Positions 1 to 7,683 of a DNA stretch of 8,072 bases are shown here, piece by piece. Where the stretch lies: assembly GCA_002747015.1 (NCBI GenBank), contig NVXI01000017.1, forward strand, positions 17,050 through 25,121, given 5' to 3'. The stretch comes from Zetaproteobacteria bacterium. Lineage in GTDB: Bacteria; Pseudomonadota; Alphaproteobacteria; Micavibrionales; Micavibrionaceae. The translations under genes and the position numbers were made by a program. The stretch's first letter is position 1; each line of letters starts with the position of its first letter. The notes beneath the pieces are model-generated. The model saw nothing but the letters and a program-made list of their open reading frames with translations, did not search any database and was not told the DNA's origin.

Positions 1-1848
1 GCACGTGGGTTTTTAGTCAGGGCGCGTCATCCATGTGGTGGATGGGGGTACAATATGAAAGTACAGCCGGATGCGGATTCAACATGTGTTGTTGCGCGTT
101 TTTTTCATGAATCCGGATATGAAATTCCCAAAGGTGTCGTTGGTTTTTTAAAGCTACATGGAATGCCGTCATCGGGATATAAAACATATCTGCGAGATGA
201 CCCAAATGATCGCTGGGGAACGGCTGTGCCGGAAATAACGGCGGCCGTGTCGTCAATATTGTTTGATATGGATGTTCTAAGTACACAAGATTTGATGATT
301 ACATGGTCTAAGTGTTTGGAATGGCGTCAACGGAAACAAGGGGATTGGTCGGGGTTTTGGTGGACTGAGAACGGTTATCCAACGTTGAGTGTGTGCGAGT
401 TATTGTCGCGGTGTGGTGTTAAAACTCTACGTTCTATTCAGTATAATTGTACTGGCAAAGAACAGTTTGATATGGCTTGTTTTCTTCATGCTGTTACATT
501 GTTGAATGAACGAGATCAGGCCATAGACATCTTGTCGCATTTAGCTGAAACGCTAATAGATGCAAATCATATGCTTGTCGTTAGGCCAAGTGCGTATTTA
601 CAGGCACCAGCCAATATAGTGTCCAGGTTGTCGTGTGATGAATATGCGTTGGATAATCACGGTGTGTTTACTTTGGCCCAAACCGTGAGAGCGTTATCTG
701 CGTTTATCAAAAAATTCCCGAATGAGGATCGTGTTGAATTCAAATCTAGACCTGAAGTTCTTGCGCTAAATATGTTTGATCATAGAGTTTTTGAAAATAT
801 TAAGGATGGAGGTGTTCGAAAAAATGTTCAAAATATTGCACACCATGCGTTGTTAATAAAGAAAGATGCGCTTCGTTCTGTTTTGGCGGATGGTATTCCA
901 TTGGAGTTTTCGGTGCGTTTGGATTCTTCAAAGCCATCTCTTCGTTTTGCTTGTGAAGTTGGTGACATAAAATTAGGTAGTATTTCACGTTTTCTTGCGC
1001 AGCAAAATCAAATGAAAAAGTGTGCTGATTCTTTAAACATTAAGAATGTATGGGGGAAGTTTGAACGGGTGACTAATGATCTGGCCTCTGGGTGTAAATA
1101 TGTACACGACCCTCGGTTTTTGTCATGGGCGGGGTTTGAAACAGCGTTAGATGATGCTCGCGAATTCAAATTTAAGGCTTATTATAACGCAGCATTATTA
1201 GATATGGGAACAGAAAATACTGATCGACGGTTTGAACGTATTTGGGATATGCTTATTACACATGATCTGTGTAAACCGATAGATGATAATTTTTTACAAC
1301 AGGTCATTGTTCCGTTGAATGATTCTGGCTTTTTACAAGAGTTTGGTATTGGTGTTTGTGCGGATGAAAAATACGGGTTCAAGTTTTATTGGGAGTTTGA
1401 TGGGTGGCATGATGATGTGTTGCAACAAACGTTACAGAGTTTACATCTTGGAGATGTTTCAAAAAGATGTAAATATTTTCCAAGCGAAGCCGTATCATTA
1501 ATTTCAAGCTGTGAGGTTGATAAGTTACCTTTTGGCTTGGCACTGCGTGTTGATCCACAAAAAGGTTTCGTCGATGAACTGACTATTGCATATAAGCTTC
1601 CTGATCGTTCAATACAGGCTTCTGATTTTTATAATCGCCTTAATGATTTTTGTAATAATAGAGATGGGAATATTGCAGCATACGACTCGTTTTTGCAGGT
1701 CTATCCAGATCACGAGTTTACGCCGTCTCTTATTACAACGACAGTTAAAGAAAACAAAATAATTGATACGCTTTATTTACGACCAGATGTTTGTTTTTTT
1801 AAGACAGCATATAAAGCAAAACCACTGAATTTAAAGGAAGGATATTAA
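1..1848 (+). CDS. Squalene/terpene-cyclase-like toroid protein with unassigned C-terminal alpha/beta domain (5' partial)
   Basis: The frame is open from base 1 to a TAA at 1846-1848 (615 visible codons), so the gene starts left of the window. Numbering visible codons from base 1, residues 12-18 read CGGWGYN and 24-28 read DADST (bases 70-84). This matches the QW-type repeat plus DxDD-like acid motif of squalene-hopene/class II terpene cyclases. Further toroid signatures are GDWSGFWW at 114-121, a Y-x-T at 126-128, an LQAP segment near 200-203, and DNHGVFT at 218-224 followed by a helix. The aspartate matching the catalytic acid of hopene cyclase is kept, but the next position is Ser instead of Asp. 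From about residue 300 the sequence changes to beta-rich stretches with K-x-Y/K-x-x-Y patterns (KFKAYY 390-395; FKFYW 460-464), which may be an ABBA-type prenyltransferase-like fold; this is inference. It could make or modify a prenylated or cyclised product, or be a non-catalytic relative. It is probably cytoplasmic, as no membrane segments are seen. Confidence 0.8.
   Translation, partial: ARGFLVRARHPCGGWGYNMKVQPDADSTCVVARFFHESGYEIPKGVVGFLKLHGMPSSGYKTYLRDDPNDRWGTAVPEITAAVSSILFDMDVLSTQDLMITWSKCLEWRQRKQGDWSGFWWTENGYPTLSVCELLSRCGVKTLRSIQYNCTGKEQFDMACFLHAVTLLNERDQAIDILSHLAETLIDANHMLVVRPSAYLQAPANIVSRLSCDEYALDNHGVFTLAQTVRALSAFIKKFPNEDRVEFKSRPEVLALNMFDHRVFENIKDGGVRKNVQNIAHHALLIKKDALRSVLADGIPLEFSVRLDSSKPSLRFACEVGDIKLGSISRFLAQQNQMKKCADSLNIKNVWGKFERVTNDLASGCKYVHDPRFLSWAGFETALDDAREFKFKAYYNAALLDMGTENTDRRFERIWDMLITHDLCKPIDDNFLQQVIVPLNDSGFLQEFGIGVCADEKYGFKFYWEFDGWHDDVLQQTLQSLHLGDVSKRCKYFPSEAVSLISSCEVDKLPFGLALRVDPQKGFVDELTIAYKLPDRSIQASDFYNRLNDFCNNRDGNIAAYDSFLQVYPDHEFTPSLITTTVKENKIIDTLYLRPDVCFFKTAYKAKPLNLKEGY
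1834..1842 (+). promoter_or_regulatory. Strong ribosome binding site for the helical downstream gene
   Basis: AAGGAAGGA lies inside the last codons of the toroid gene, 9 bases before the ATG at 1852. It fixes that start. With a gap of only 3 bases between stop and start, it points to co-translation of the two genes. Confidence 0.75.
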
Positions 1849-1851
1849 AGT

Positions 1852-2544
1852 ATGTTGGATGATGTTGTAGATGGAATGAAAATGGTTTCTGATGCTATAA
1901 GTCAGATACAAAAAATTGTAAATGCCATAGAAACAGGCCGTGATTATTTAAAGGTAAAGCACCCAGAGGTTGAGGAAGAGGTTTCATTATTGTTGCGTGA
2001 GTTAAGTAAAAATGTATCTCTTATTAAGCAAGCTTCTGCGATTATCACTAATTTTAGATTTGCCGCATCGTCTGAGGACGAAGTAAATCAATTAACACGC
2101 TTTAATGATTATTATATCAAGTCTAAAGCTGAGGCAGATGATTTGCGATTGCATATCGAAGATTTGCGCTCACATTGTAGTCAAGTGAGAGGATACGCAT
2201 TTAGCATTACTGATAAAACACAAGTCAATGGCTTTAGCGGAATATTCGAGCTATTTGGTCTTTCAGATAAAAAGAAGGAGGAAGAGCTGGGGGGATATTT
2301 GGATCGTTTGGCTTATGAAGATTTTGAAGTGGCGAATAGTGCGGAAATTATGTTGGGTTTTGTGCATAAAGCACTTTCAGATATTCAGAGTTCTTTAGAA
2401 ACAGATGGGTTAATGACAGAAGAAAATATCTCTAAAGCTGCGAAGTTATTGGCGCAATATAGTGTTACGTTTGAGAAAATGGAGGAATGCTCTATTTTGA
2501 CATTAAGCTCTATTCGCAAGACAATATCAGAATTACGTATTTAA
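1852..2544 (+). CDS. All-helical protein of unknown function, coupled to the toroid gene
   Basis: This gene encodes 230 residues; I do not recognise the family. It starts with ATG 3 bases after the preceding stop and has an excellent Shine-Dalgarno, so it is co-expressed with the toroid protein. The composition suggests about five amphipathic helices (roughly 1-30, 36-74, 76-115, 145-182, 190-230). Heptad-like spacing of Leu/Ile and many Glu/Lys/Asp suggest a helical bundle or coiled coil. A Gly/Phe-rich break lies at about 127-137 (NGFSGIFELFGL). No signal peptide, transmembrane segment, metal-binding cluster or nucleotide-binding motif is visible. The layout loosely recalls helical adaptor or HeLo-like domains, but I see no diagnostic motif and do not claim it. 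A partner or scaffold of the upstream protein is the simplest reading. It ends just before the junction with the truncated recombinase. Confidence 0.8.
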   Translation: MLDDVVDGMKMVSDAISQIQKIVNAIETGRDYLKVKHPEVEEEVSLLLRELSKNVSLIKQASAIITNFRFAASSEDEVNQLTRFNDYYIKSKAEADDLRLHIEDLRSHCSQVRGYAFSITDKTQVNGFSGIFELFGLSDKKKEEELGGYLDRLAYEDFEVANSAEIMLGFVHKALSDIQSSLETDGLMTEENISKAAKLLAQYSVTFEKMEECSILTLSSIRKTISELRI

Positions 2545-2589
2545 ATATTCTTGGTTTATAGTGTGCTCTATTTCAGGAATTAATGATTT

Positions 2590-3858
2590 GTTGTTTATAA
2601 AATTGACCGTCTGACTAGAGCACTCACGGATTTTTCCAAGCTGGTCGAAGTGTTTGATGAATACGGCGTGACCTTTGTCAGTATCACCCAGTCATTCAAT
2701 ACAACAACGTCCATGGGGCGACTGACGCTCAATGTCCTCTTATCCTTCGCACAATTCGAGCGCGAGGTTTCTGGCGAGCGCATCCGTGACAAGATTGCTG
2801 CGTCCAAGGCAAGGGGCATGTGGCAAGGTGGTCGTCCGCCATTTGGCTTTGATATCGGAGACCGTCGTCTACTCACGAATAAGCAGGATGCGCTGAAGGC
2901 AAAGGGTGTTTTTGAATTGTATCTGGAAATCGGGTGTGTCCGTAAATTGGTAGAAGAATTAAAACGGCGTGGCATCAAGAGCCGGAAGCGCATATCGCAA
3001 CGGGGGCTGGAATATGGTGGTAAGTGTTTTAGTCGTGGTTCGCTTCACAGCCTGCTGACTAATCCTGTTTATATCGGCAAAATCCGGCATATCGATAAAA
3101 TTCATGAAGGGCTGCATGATGCGATTATACCGCAAGAACTTTGGGACGCGGTGCAGAAAATGTTGCAGGGTAAAACTGCATGTGACAGAGGTGAGGAGAA
3201 ACAGAGGCACAAGAACCTGCTGACCGGATTAATCTTCGACGAGACAGGTAATCCCTACACACCTGTATTTACCAATAGAGGAAAGAAGAAGTACCGGTAT
3301 TATTGTAATCAGGTTTTGGCGCTCGATGAAAACCATCCTGATAAAACTCGAAGCCGTTTTCCTGCGCACGAGATCGAGGTTGTTGTCGAAAAAGCTGTGC
3401 GGGGTGAGGCGCGCAAGCTGTCGGGTGAGAAGGAAGGCATTGTATTAGAGCATCTTCTTAAAAATCGTGATACGTTGCTGGCTTACGATTTGATCCGCAC
3501 ATGTGTGAAGCGGGTTACGGTGTTTTTCGACTATCTCATGATTACCTTTGAGCCGGTTGGATTCAAAGAACTGGTTGAAGAATATCTGCGTGTAAGCGTT
3601 ACTGGATGTGCCGATGGGTTTGAAATTACCGTGCCATTTCAAACCAAACGTGGTCGTGATGGTGCTATGGTTATTCGGTCTGAAGGTCAGGATTTTCTGG
3701 ATTTACCGCCGGAAGATATCAAACGACTTGTGCAAGGCATTGCTTGGCGCGAGGAACGTTTTGACGGAGCCTATATTAAAGACATAGCCAAACGTGAAAA
3801 TTATTCGGACCGTTATATTCGCAATAGAATTATGAGCAGTTTTGAAATTTTGAATTAG
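2590..3858 (+). pseudogene. Large serine recombinase lacking its N-terminus
   Basis: The frame opens after a TGA at 2584-2586, and recognisable homology begins at VVYKIDRLTR (from 2590). This is upstream of the GTG at 2650 that could otherwise be taken as a start. The DRLTR motif and the later resolvase-domain segment around FAQFEREVSGERIRDKI are present, then GGRPPFGFD and a Recombinase domain (SLLTNPVYIGKI). A zinc-ribbon/coiled-coil-type region (KYRYYC) and a C-terminal helix-turn-helix-like IKDIAKRENYSDRYI follow. The first ~65-70 residues of the catalytic domain, which carry the nucleophilic serine, are absent, and there is no room for them between 2544 and 2590. The protein cannot be an active recombinase. 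It ends at TAG 3856-3858 with SSFEILN, where relatives usually continue further, so the C-terminus may also be shortened. It looks less AT-rich than its neighbours. Full-length members catalyse integration or excision of mobile elements. Confidence 0.85.
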
Positions 3859-4405
3859 GCTCAATTCCCTGAAATCCTTGGCTTTAAGAATATTATCCAC
3901 AGTGTGGGCCGCAGTTTATCTGTGTTCATGGAAATATGTTCTTTGAAAAAACAGAAAAATTCCCTGCAAATACCCAGCTTACTGGGAATTATAGATTCCG
4001 ATGGACGTGAAAACAGGGGGTAGAGAAAAGGCGATATATAGGTGATAAAAAGCGGTTCTCTGGATTCCTTCGGAAATGGCATAAGTACGAAGCGGCACAA
4101 CGTGCGGGCATCACGGCGGAATATTCTCTAATGTCGATAAAATTTGGACTGAATGGCAGTGCTTGCAGTCTGGTGCTAATTATTCTCAGCCGTATATTCA
4201 CTGTTAATGGCCGAAAAACAGAGATTTTTTATAAAATACTGCCTGTTTTGGTAAAAGATGATCCTAACGCTGCGGATATATAGGGCCTGTGTTAATGGTG
4301 AGAAATAATAACAGGGAATTATCAGTGAAGTTTATTGTCTAACGATAGAAGACTGAGATGCCCCTATAAAAGTAGACATATTGCTACTTCCATAGTTGCT
4401 GTTTT
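3859..4405. other. Gene-poor stretch between recombinase and IS6 remnants
   Basis: No convincing gene was found in these ~550 bases. A plus-strand frame is open from about 4011 to TAG 4281-4283 (about 90 codons, containing KWHKYEAAQRAGITAEY), but it has no good start or ribosome site and I recognise no family. It may be a fragment of a lost gene. Small inverted repeats occur: CCCAG/CTGGG at 3973-3986, nested and competing with AATTCCC/GGGAATT at 3958-3990. The 9-mer GGGAATTAT occurs at 3984 and again at 4314, which could be chance. The most likely reading is debris of mobile elements. Confidence 0.5.
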
Positions 4406-4754
4406 TCAAAATCTATTGGCAATATCTGTCACGATTTCTTTTGGTTTTCCATGTCTGGATATGAGTTTCTTCAAGGCTTTATAGGCTGCTTTCTTGTTTC
4501 TCCTCTTTGAAACATAGCAATCCAATATTGTTCCTTCATGATCTATAGCGCCATAAGTAATGTGTTTTTCCGAAGGCCTCTTCGATATGCCAGCGCCAGT
4601 TTGATGATTTCTGGACTGGTTTTGAAATATTTGAAGGGATTTTGACGTGACATTTAGAGAGAATATCACGATACTCAGAAAACATCATTTTAATCTGACA
4701 AGACCAGCGGATAAGACCGTTTGCAATATCAGACGTCAAATACACCGTAAATTG
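4406..4754 (-). pseudogene. Degraded IS6-family transposase
   Basis: Two minus-strand frames together give IS6/IS26-type DDE transposase segments. One frame (4754 down to about 4548) reads a DIANGLIRWS...EYRDIL start, then NWRWHIEEAF and GKTHYLWR. The second frame (4549 down to 4409) continues with AIDHEGTILDCYVSKRRN and KPKEIVTDIANRF, then a stop at 4406-4408. The switch at about 4550 is a frameshift within the LWR-AID motif. The usual 4-5 residues between the HIDEAF-like motif and GKTHYLW are missing. About 20 residues before NWRWHI also appear deleted. The first catalytic Asp is replaced by Glu (HIEEAF), and the C-terminal half with the catalytic Glu is absent. It is dead as a transposase. 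It lies head-to-head with the gtr-type operon. Confidence 0.8.
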
Positions 4755-4778
4755 CTGTACAATAAAGAACTGATAGCG

Positions 4779-4826
4779 TAGACAAATTTTTGAATTTGTG
4801 ACATATAACATCTTAAATATTTTATA
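4779..4826 (+). promoter_or_regulatory. Possible promoter/operator region of the glycosyl-transfer operon
   Basis: This AT-rich stretch holds a perfect palindrome, ACAAATT-TTTG-AATTTGT (4782-4799), that could be an operator or hairpin. Candidate promoter elements overlap it: TTGAAT (4790-4795) with TTAAAT (4813-4818) at 17-base spacing, or TAGACA (4779-4784) with TATAAC (4804-4809) at a long 19-base spacing. None is strong. The position just upstream of the first operon gene is the main argument. Confidence 0.3.
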
Positions 4827-4847
4827 AAACATGAGGGTTATGATATT

Positions 4848-6311
4848 TTGTTGAACGTTATTTCTCGTTATTCATACTTTTTTATCGCATTAATCATTAT
4901 TGTGGGGTACTTGCCTGTATTGATTAATTCATATGGTGAGGCTGATGATTTTGATGTTTTGCATGACTTTTGGGAAACTGGCACACATTTACCTACATTC
5001 ATCGGTTCAATGAGGCCTTTGGGAGGTTTGCTTGCTGATTTGACCTATAACACGATTACCCCCGAATTTCACAATTTATGGATAATGCGTCTTGGGCATG
5101 TTTTGGGTGTTATTTGTTTTTGTGTTTTATTCTCCAAAGCTCTACAAATACTTAACGTTACAAAGTCAAATGCTTGTCTTCTTGCTTTAATAGTTGGTTT
5201 GTCACCCGCAATACAGGTTATGGTTAATTATAGTACAATGATGGCTTTACCGTTGGCCGGTATGGCTGGAATATTGTCTTTTATTTGTGCGAGAAGAGCA
5301 TTAAATAAAAAACAAAACAGATACCCTTTTGTCATACTTTCGGTAATATTATTGGTAGCTGGTCTATCAATTTATCAAATATATCCCATGATATTTTGGT
5401 CCTTTGTTTTAGTTGAAATGCTACAGGAAAAAAGAGACATAAAACCCTTGTTTATAAGACTTGTTCAATATGGTGTTATTTTTGGTGTCGGACTGGTATC
5501 TTATTATTTTTTGTGTGCTAAAATAATTCCTGATATTGTTGGCCTTGAAAAAGCGGGGCGAACATCCCTGACGAGCAACCCTATTCACAACCTTATTTAT
5601 TTCATTATTAGGCCATTGCGAGATTCATTAAATTTATTCTCCCTGTCATATTATGGCCCTTTATCTCGTGAAAATTTAATGGCCCATATTCCAAGTTATG
5701 CATCTGCTATAACAGTTGGATCCTGCACCATATATGGTATTTTAAAATATTTTTCTGATAGGCCATGGTCACATAAAATCACACTCGGTATTTTTATCTT
5801 TGGTTTAATTACAATGAGCTATTTACCAAATTTAGTCACAGCAGCTCTTTATACTCCTTACCGTACGCAATATGCGCTTTTTGCAAGTGTGCTAATCGTT
5901 ATTTATTTTGCTGTAATGGCTGTTACTCCAAAGCATGTAAATTTATTGCTTTATGTTCTTTTCGGATGTAGTTTTATCTTTTGTATTAAGCATTTGCAGT
6001 TTGATATTATTGCACCTCGTCAGGCAGAGTGGCAGTTGGTTTATAATGGAACAAAGCAGGCTATTTATGAGGAAAACAAAGAGATTTTTGTGGTTATGCC
6101 AGATCAAAAATTAATGGATACAAAAACAACTTATTATAGTGAGTTTGGTGGTATGGTAAGCATGTCGGATCGTGGTCACCAAATGGTAAGAGTTGCCTTG
6201 AGAGAACTTGGAAAAAACTATAATGAATATAATATTATAGCTGAGCGTTTACCTTCTGATCATGTTGTTTTATCGAGTATGTATGTTATTGATTTAAGAT
6301 CTTTATATTGA
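4848..6311 (+). CDS. Multi-pass GT-C-type glycosyltransferase (GtrII/GtrC-like)
   Basis: This 487-residue integral membrane protein has about 10-11 predicted membrane segments (for example 8-28, 82-102, 107-126, 128-149, two within 159-190, 203-226, 309-331, 340-360, 364-382) and a soluble C-terminal tail of about 100 residues. The acidic motif EADD at 31-34, just after the first membrane segment, and RPLGG at 56-60 fit the GT-C / Glucos_trans_II pattern seen in serotype-converting Gtr proteins. Such proteins use polyprenyl-phosphate-linked sugar to decorate O-antigen on the periplasmic face. The exact sugar and acceptor cannot be read from sequence. No ATG is available in frame. TTG at 4848 sits 10 bases after GAGGG (4833-4837); TTG 4851 is the alternative. 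It is followed by gtrB- and gtrA-like genes, which supports the role. Confidence 0.75.
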   Translation: MLNVISRYSYFFIALIIIVGYLPVLINSYGEADDFDVLHDFWETGTHLPTFIGSMRPLGGLLADLTYNTITPEFHNLWIMRLGHVLGVICFCVLFSKALQILNVTKSNACLLALIVGLSPAIQVMVNYSTMMALPLAGMAGILSFICARRALNKKQNRYPFVILSVILLVAGLSIYQIYPMIFWSFVLVEMLQEKRDIKPLFIRLVQYGVIFGVGLVSYYFLCAKIIPDIVGLEKAGRTSLTSNPIHNLIYFIIRPLRDSLNLFSLSYYGPLSRENLMAHIPSYASAITVGSCTIYGILKYFSDRPWSHKITLGIFIFGLITMSYLPNLVTAALYTPYRTQYALFASVLIVIYFAVMAVTPKHVNLLLYVLFGCSFIFCIKHLQFDIIAPRQAEWQLVYNGTKQAIYEENKEIFVVMPDQKLMDTKTTYYSEFGGMVSMSDRGHQMVRVALRELGKNYNEYNIIAERLPSDHVVLSSMYVIDLRSLY

Positions 6312-6327
6312 ATGGTAGTATTAAAAC

Positions 6328-7293
6328 ATGATTTCACAAGAAAATGAAAAACAGACCTTATCCATTATTTTGCCTATATTTGAAGAGGCAGAGCACATAA
6401 ATCATTCTGTTGACGTTATTCGTGAAACTTTAAATAAAATAGATATTTCTATAGAATTTATACTTGTTGATGATGGATCATCTGATAATACTTGGCACGA
6501 AATTAAACGCCTTGCTGATGATAATAAAGATATTAGATCACTATCGTTTTCTAGAAACTTTGGAAAAGAATGTGCCATTGCTGCGGGATTAGAGCATGCT
6601 AAGGGTGATGTTGCTATTATTTTAGACGCGGACTTGCAGCACCCACCAAACATTATTCCTGAAATGATTGCGCTTTGGCGAAATGATGAGGTGAAAATTG
6701 TCAATGCCGTAAAGTCATATAGAGGTAGAGAGAGTATAATACAAAAAACGACAACAAAGGCTTTTTATAAAGTTTACAAGACATTAAGTGGTGTTGATCT
6801 TAGGGGAGCATCTGACTTTAAGCTACTTGATAGGGACGTTATTGATTCTTATAATGGGTTTAACGAAAATGGTTTGTTTTTTAGAGGGCTTGTGCCTTGG
6901 TTGGGTTTTAAAACAGACACTATCACTTTTGATGTACAAGATCGTGTAGCAGGATCATCTAAATGGACTGGACTTACGCGGCTTATCCTTGCCGTTAATT
7001 CGATTACATCATTCAGCGACATACCTTTGCAAATTGTAACATTTATTGGCGTTATTTTCTGTGCTTTTTCTGTGCTGTTCGGTGGGCAAACGATTGTAAT
7101 GTGGCTTAGTGGCCATGCTATTGAGGGGTTCACAACAATTATTTTACTTCTTCTTATAATTGGATCTGTGCTTATGTTGAGCTTGGGAATAATAGGGCAG
7201 TATATTTCCAAGATTTACCGAGAAATTAAATTACGTCCGCTTTACGTGCTAAAATCCAAGGCAGGGTTTGATAATGAAAACAATAACACGTGA
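6328..7293 (+). CDS. gtrB: Polyprenyl-phosphate glycosyltransferase, GtrB-like (GT2)
   Basis: This 321-residue protein would transfer a sugar from a nucleotide donor to undecaprenyl phosphate on the cytoplasmic face of the inner membrane. The GT2 catalytic domain shows LSIILPIFEE (11-20), VDDGSSD (47-53), SFSRNFGKE (73-81) and the DxD-type DADLQHPP (100-107). SDF (162-164), FRGLVPWLGF (185-194) and GSSKW (209-213), preceded by R206, are typical of the DPMS/GtrB branch. Two C-terminal membrane segments (about 233-257 and 266-291) anchor it. Length and motif order match the family. The ATG at 6328 follows the previous stop by 16 bases and has only a weak upstream purine run, so coupling to the preceding gene is likely. 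The gene symbol is by family; the sugar (glucose is common) is not proven. Confidence 0.88.
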   Translation: MISQENEKQTLSIILPIFEEAEHINHSVDVIRETLNKIDISIEFILVDDGSSDNTWHEIKRLADDNKDIRSLSFSRNFGKECAIAAGLEHAKGDVAIILDADLQHPPNIIPEMIALWRNDEVKIVNAVKSYRGRESIIQKTTTKAFYKVYKTLSGVDLRGASDFKLLDRDVIDSYNGFNENGLFFRGLVPWLGFKTDTITFDVQDRVAGSSKWTGLTRLILAVNSITSFSDIPLQIVTFIGVIFCAFSVLFGGQTIVMWLSGHAIEGFTTIILLLLIIGSVLMLSLGIIGQYISKIYREIKLRPLYVLKSKAGFDNENNNT

Positions 7294-7675
7294 TAATTTG
7301 TTTGGTTTTTTTCGCTATCTTATATCAGGTGGTAGTACATATGTGCTGTATGTATCTGCGCTATATGTTGGTATATATATTCTGAAAATGAATGAAACTG
7401 CTGCGTTTTTATTGAGCTTCGCAATCGCTAATATTTTTAACTACCTCGCACATTACTTTTTCACGTTCTCTTCAAAGAAAAAGCATGGAACAGCATTGAA
7501 AAGCTTTGTAGCAGTTATAACATTCGGGGCTTTACTCGGAATGTTAGTAACGAATGTTTTTAAAATATTTTGGCCAGATTACGTATTTGTTGGGGGTGTA
7601 AGTTACGGTGTTTTTTGGCCTCTAATCTCATATTTCCTACTTAAGAAAAAAGTTTTCGCTAATAAGCTTGGTTGA
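7274..7675 (+). CDS. gtrA: GtrA-like flippase
   Basis: This 133-residue protein has four membrane helices (about 14-37, 42-62, 75-95, 103-124). It shows GtrA family marks: FxRYLISGGSTY at 12-23 and the N-x-L-x-x-Y-F-F-T-F stretch at 56-65. GtrA proteins are thought to flip polyprenyl-phosphate-linked sugar across the inner membrane, feeding the periplasmic GT-C enzyme. I prefer ATG 7274 over an in-frame TTG at 7268 because GGCAGGG ends at 7266, 7 bases before the ATG. The gene overlaps the end of gtrB by 20 bases, so the two are translationally coupled. It is the last gene of the operon. No clear rho-independent terminator follows. Confidence 0.85.
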   Translation: MKTITRDNLFGFFRYLISGGSTYVLYVSALYVGIYILKMNETAAFLLSFAIANIFNYLAHYFFTFSSKKKHGTALKSFVAVITFGALLGMLVTNVFKIFWPDYVFVGGVSYGVFWPLISYFLLKKKVFANKLG

Positions 7676-7683
7676 CTGTTTGA

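Noticed and set aside
28..44. CATCCA/TGGATG hairpin overlapping a G-rich ribosome-site-like run
   Set aside because: The region is coding (the Gly-Gly-Trp-Gly motif of the toroid protein), so a regulatory role is not needed.
2595..2993. Minus-strand open frame of 132 codons
   Set aside because: It is a shadow of the recombinase frame, which has clear protein motifs on the plus strand.
3989..4201. Minus-strand open frame of 70 codons
   Set aside because: It has no recognisable motif or ribosome site and overlaps another unassigned frame; not supported as a gene.
3984..4322. GGGAATTAT direct repeat as an attachment site or insertion duplication
   Set aside because: A 9-base match in AT-rich sequence can arise by chance, and no element borders coincide with it.
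6849..7211. Minus-strand open frame of 120 codons
   Set aside because: It is antisense to the well-supported gtrB-like gene and shows no motif of its own.
7268..7273. TTG 7268 as the start of the gtrA-like gene
   Set aside because: The ATG at 7274 has better spacing from GGCAGGG, and family members usually start close to this point.
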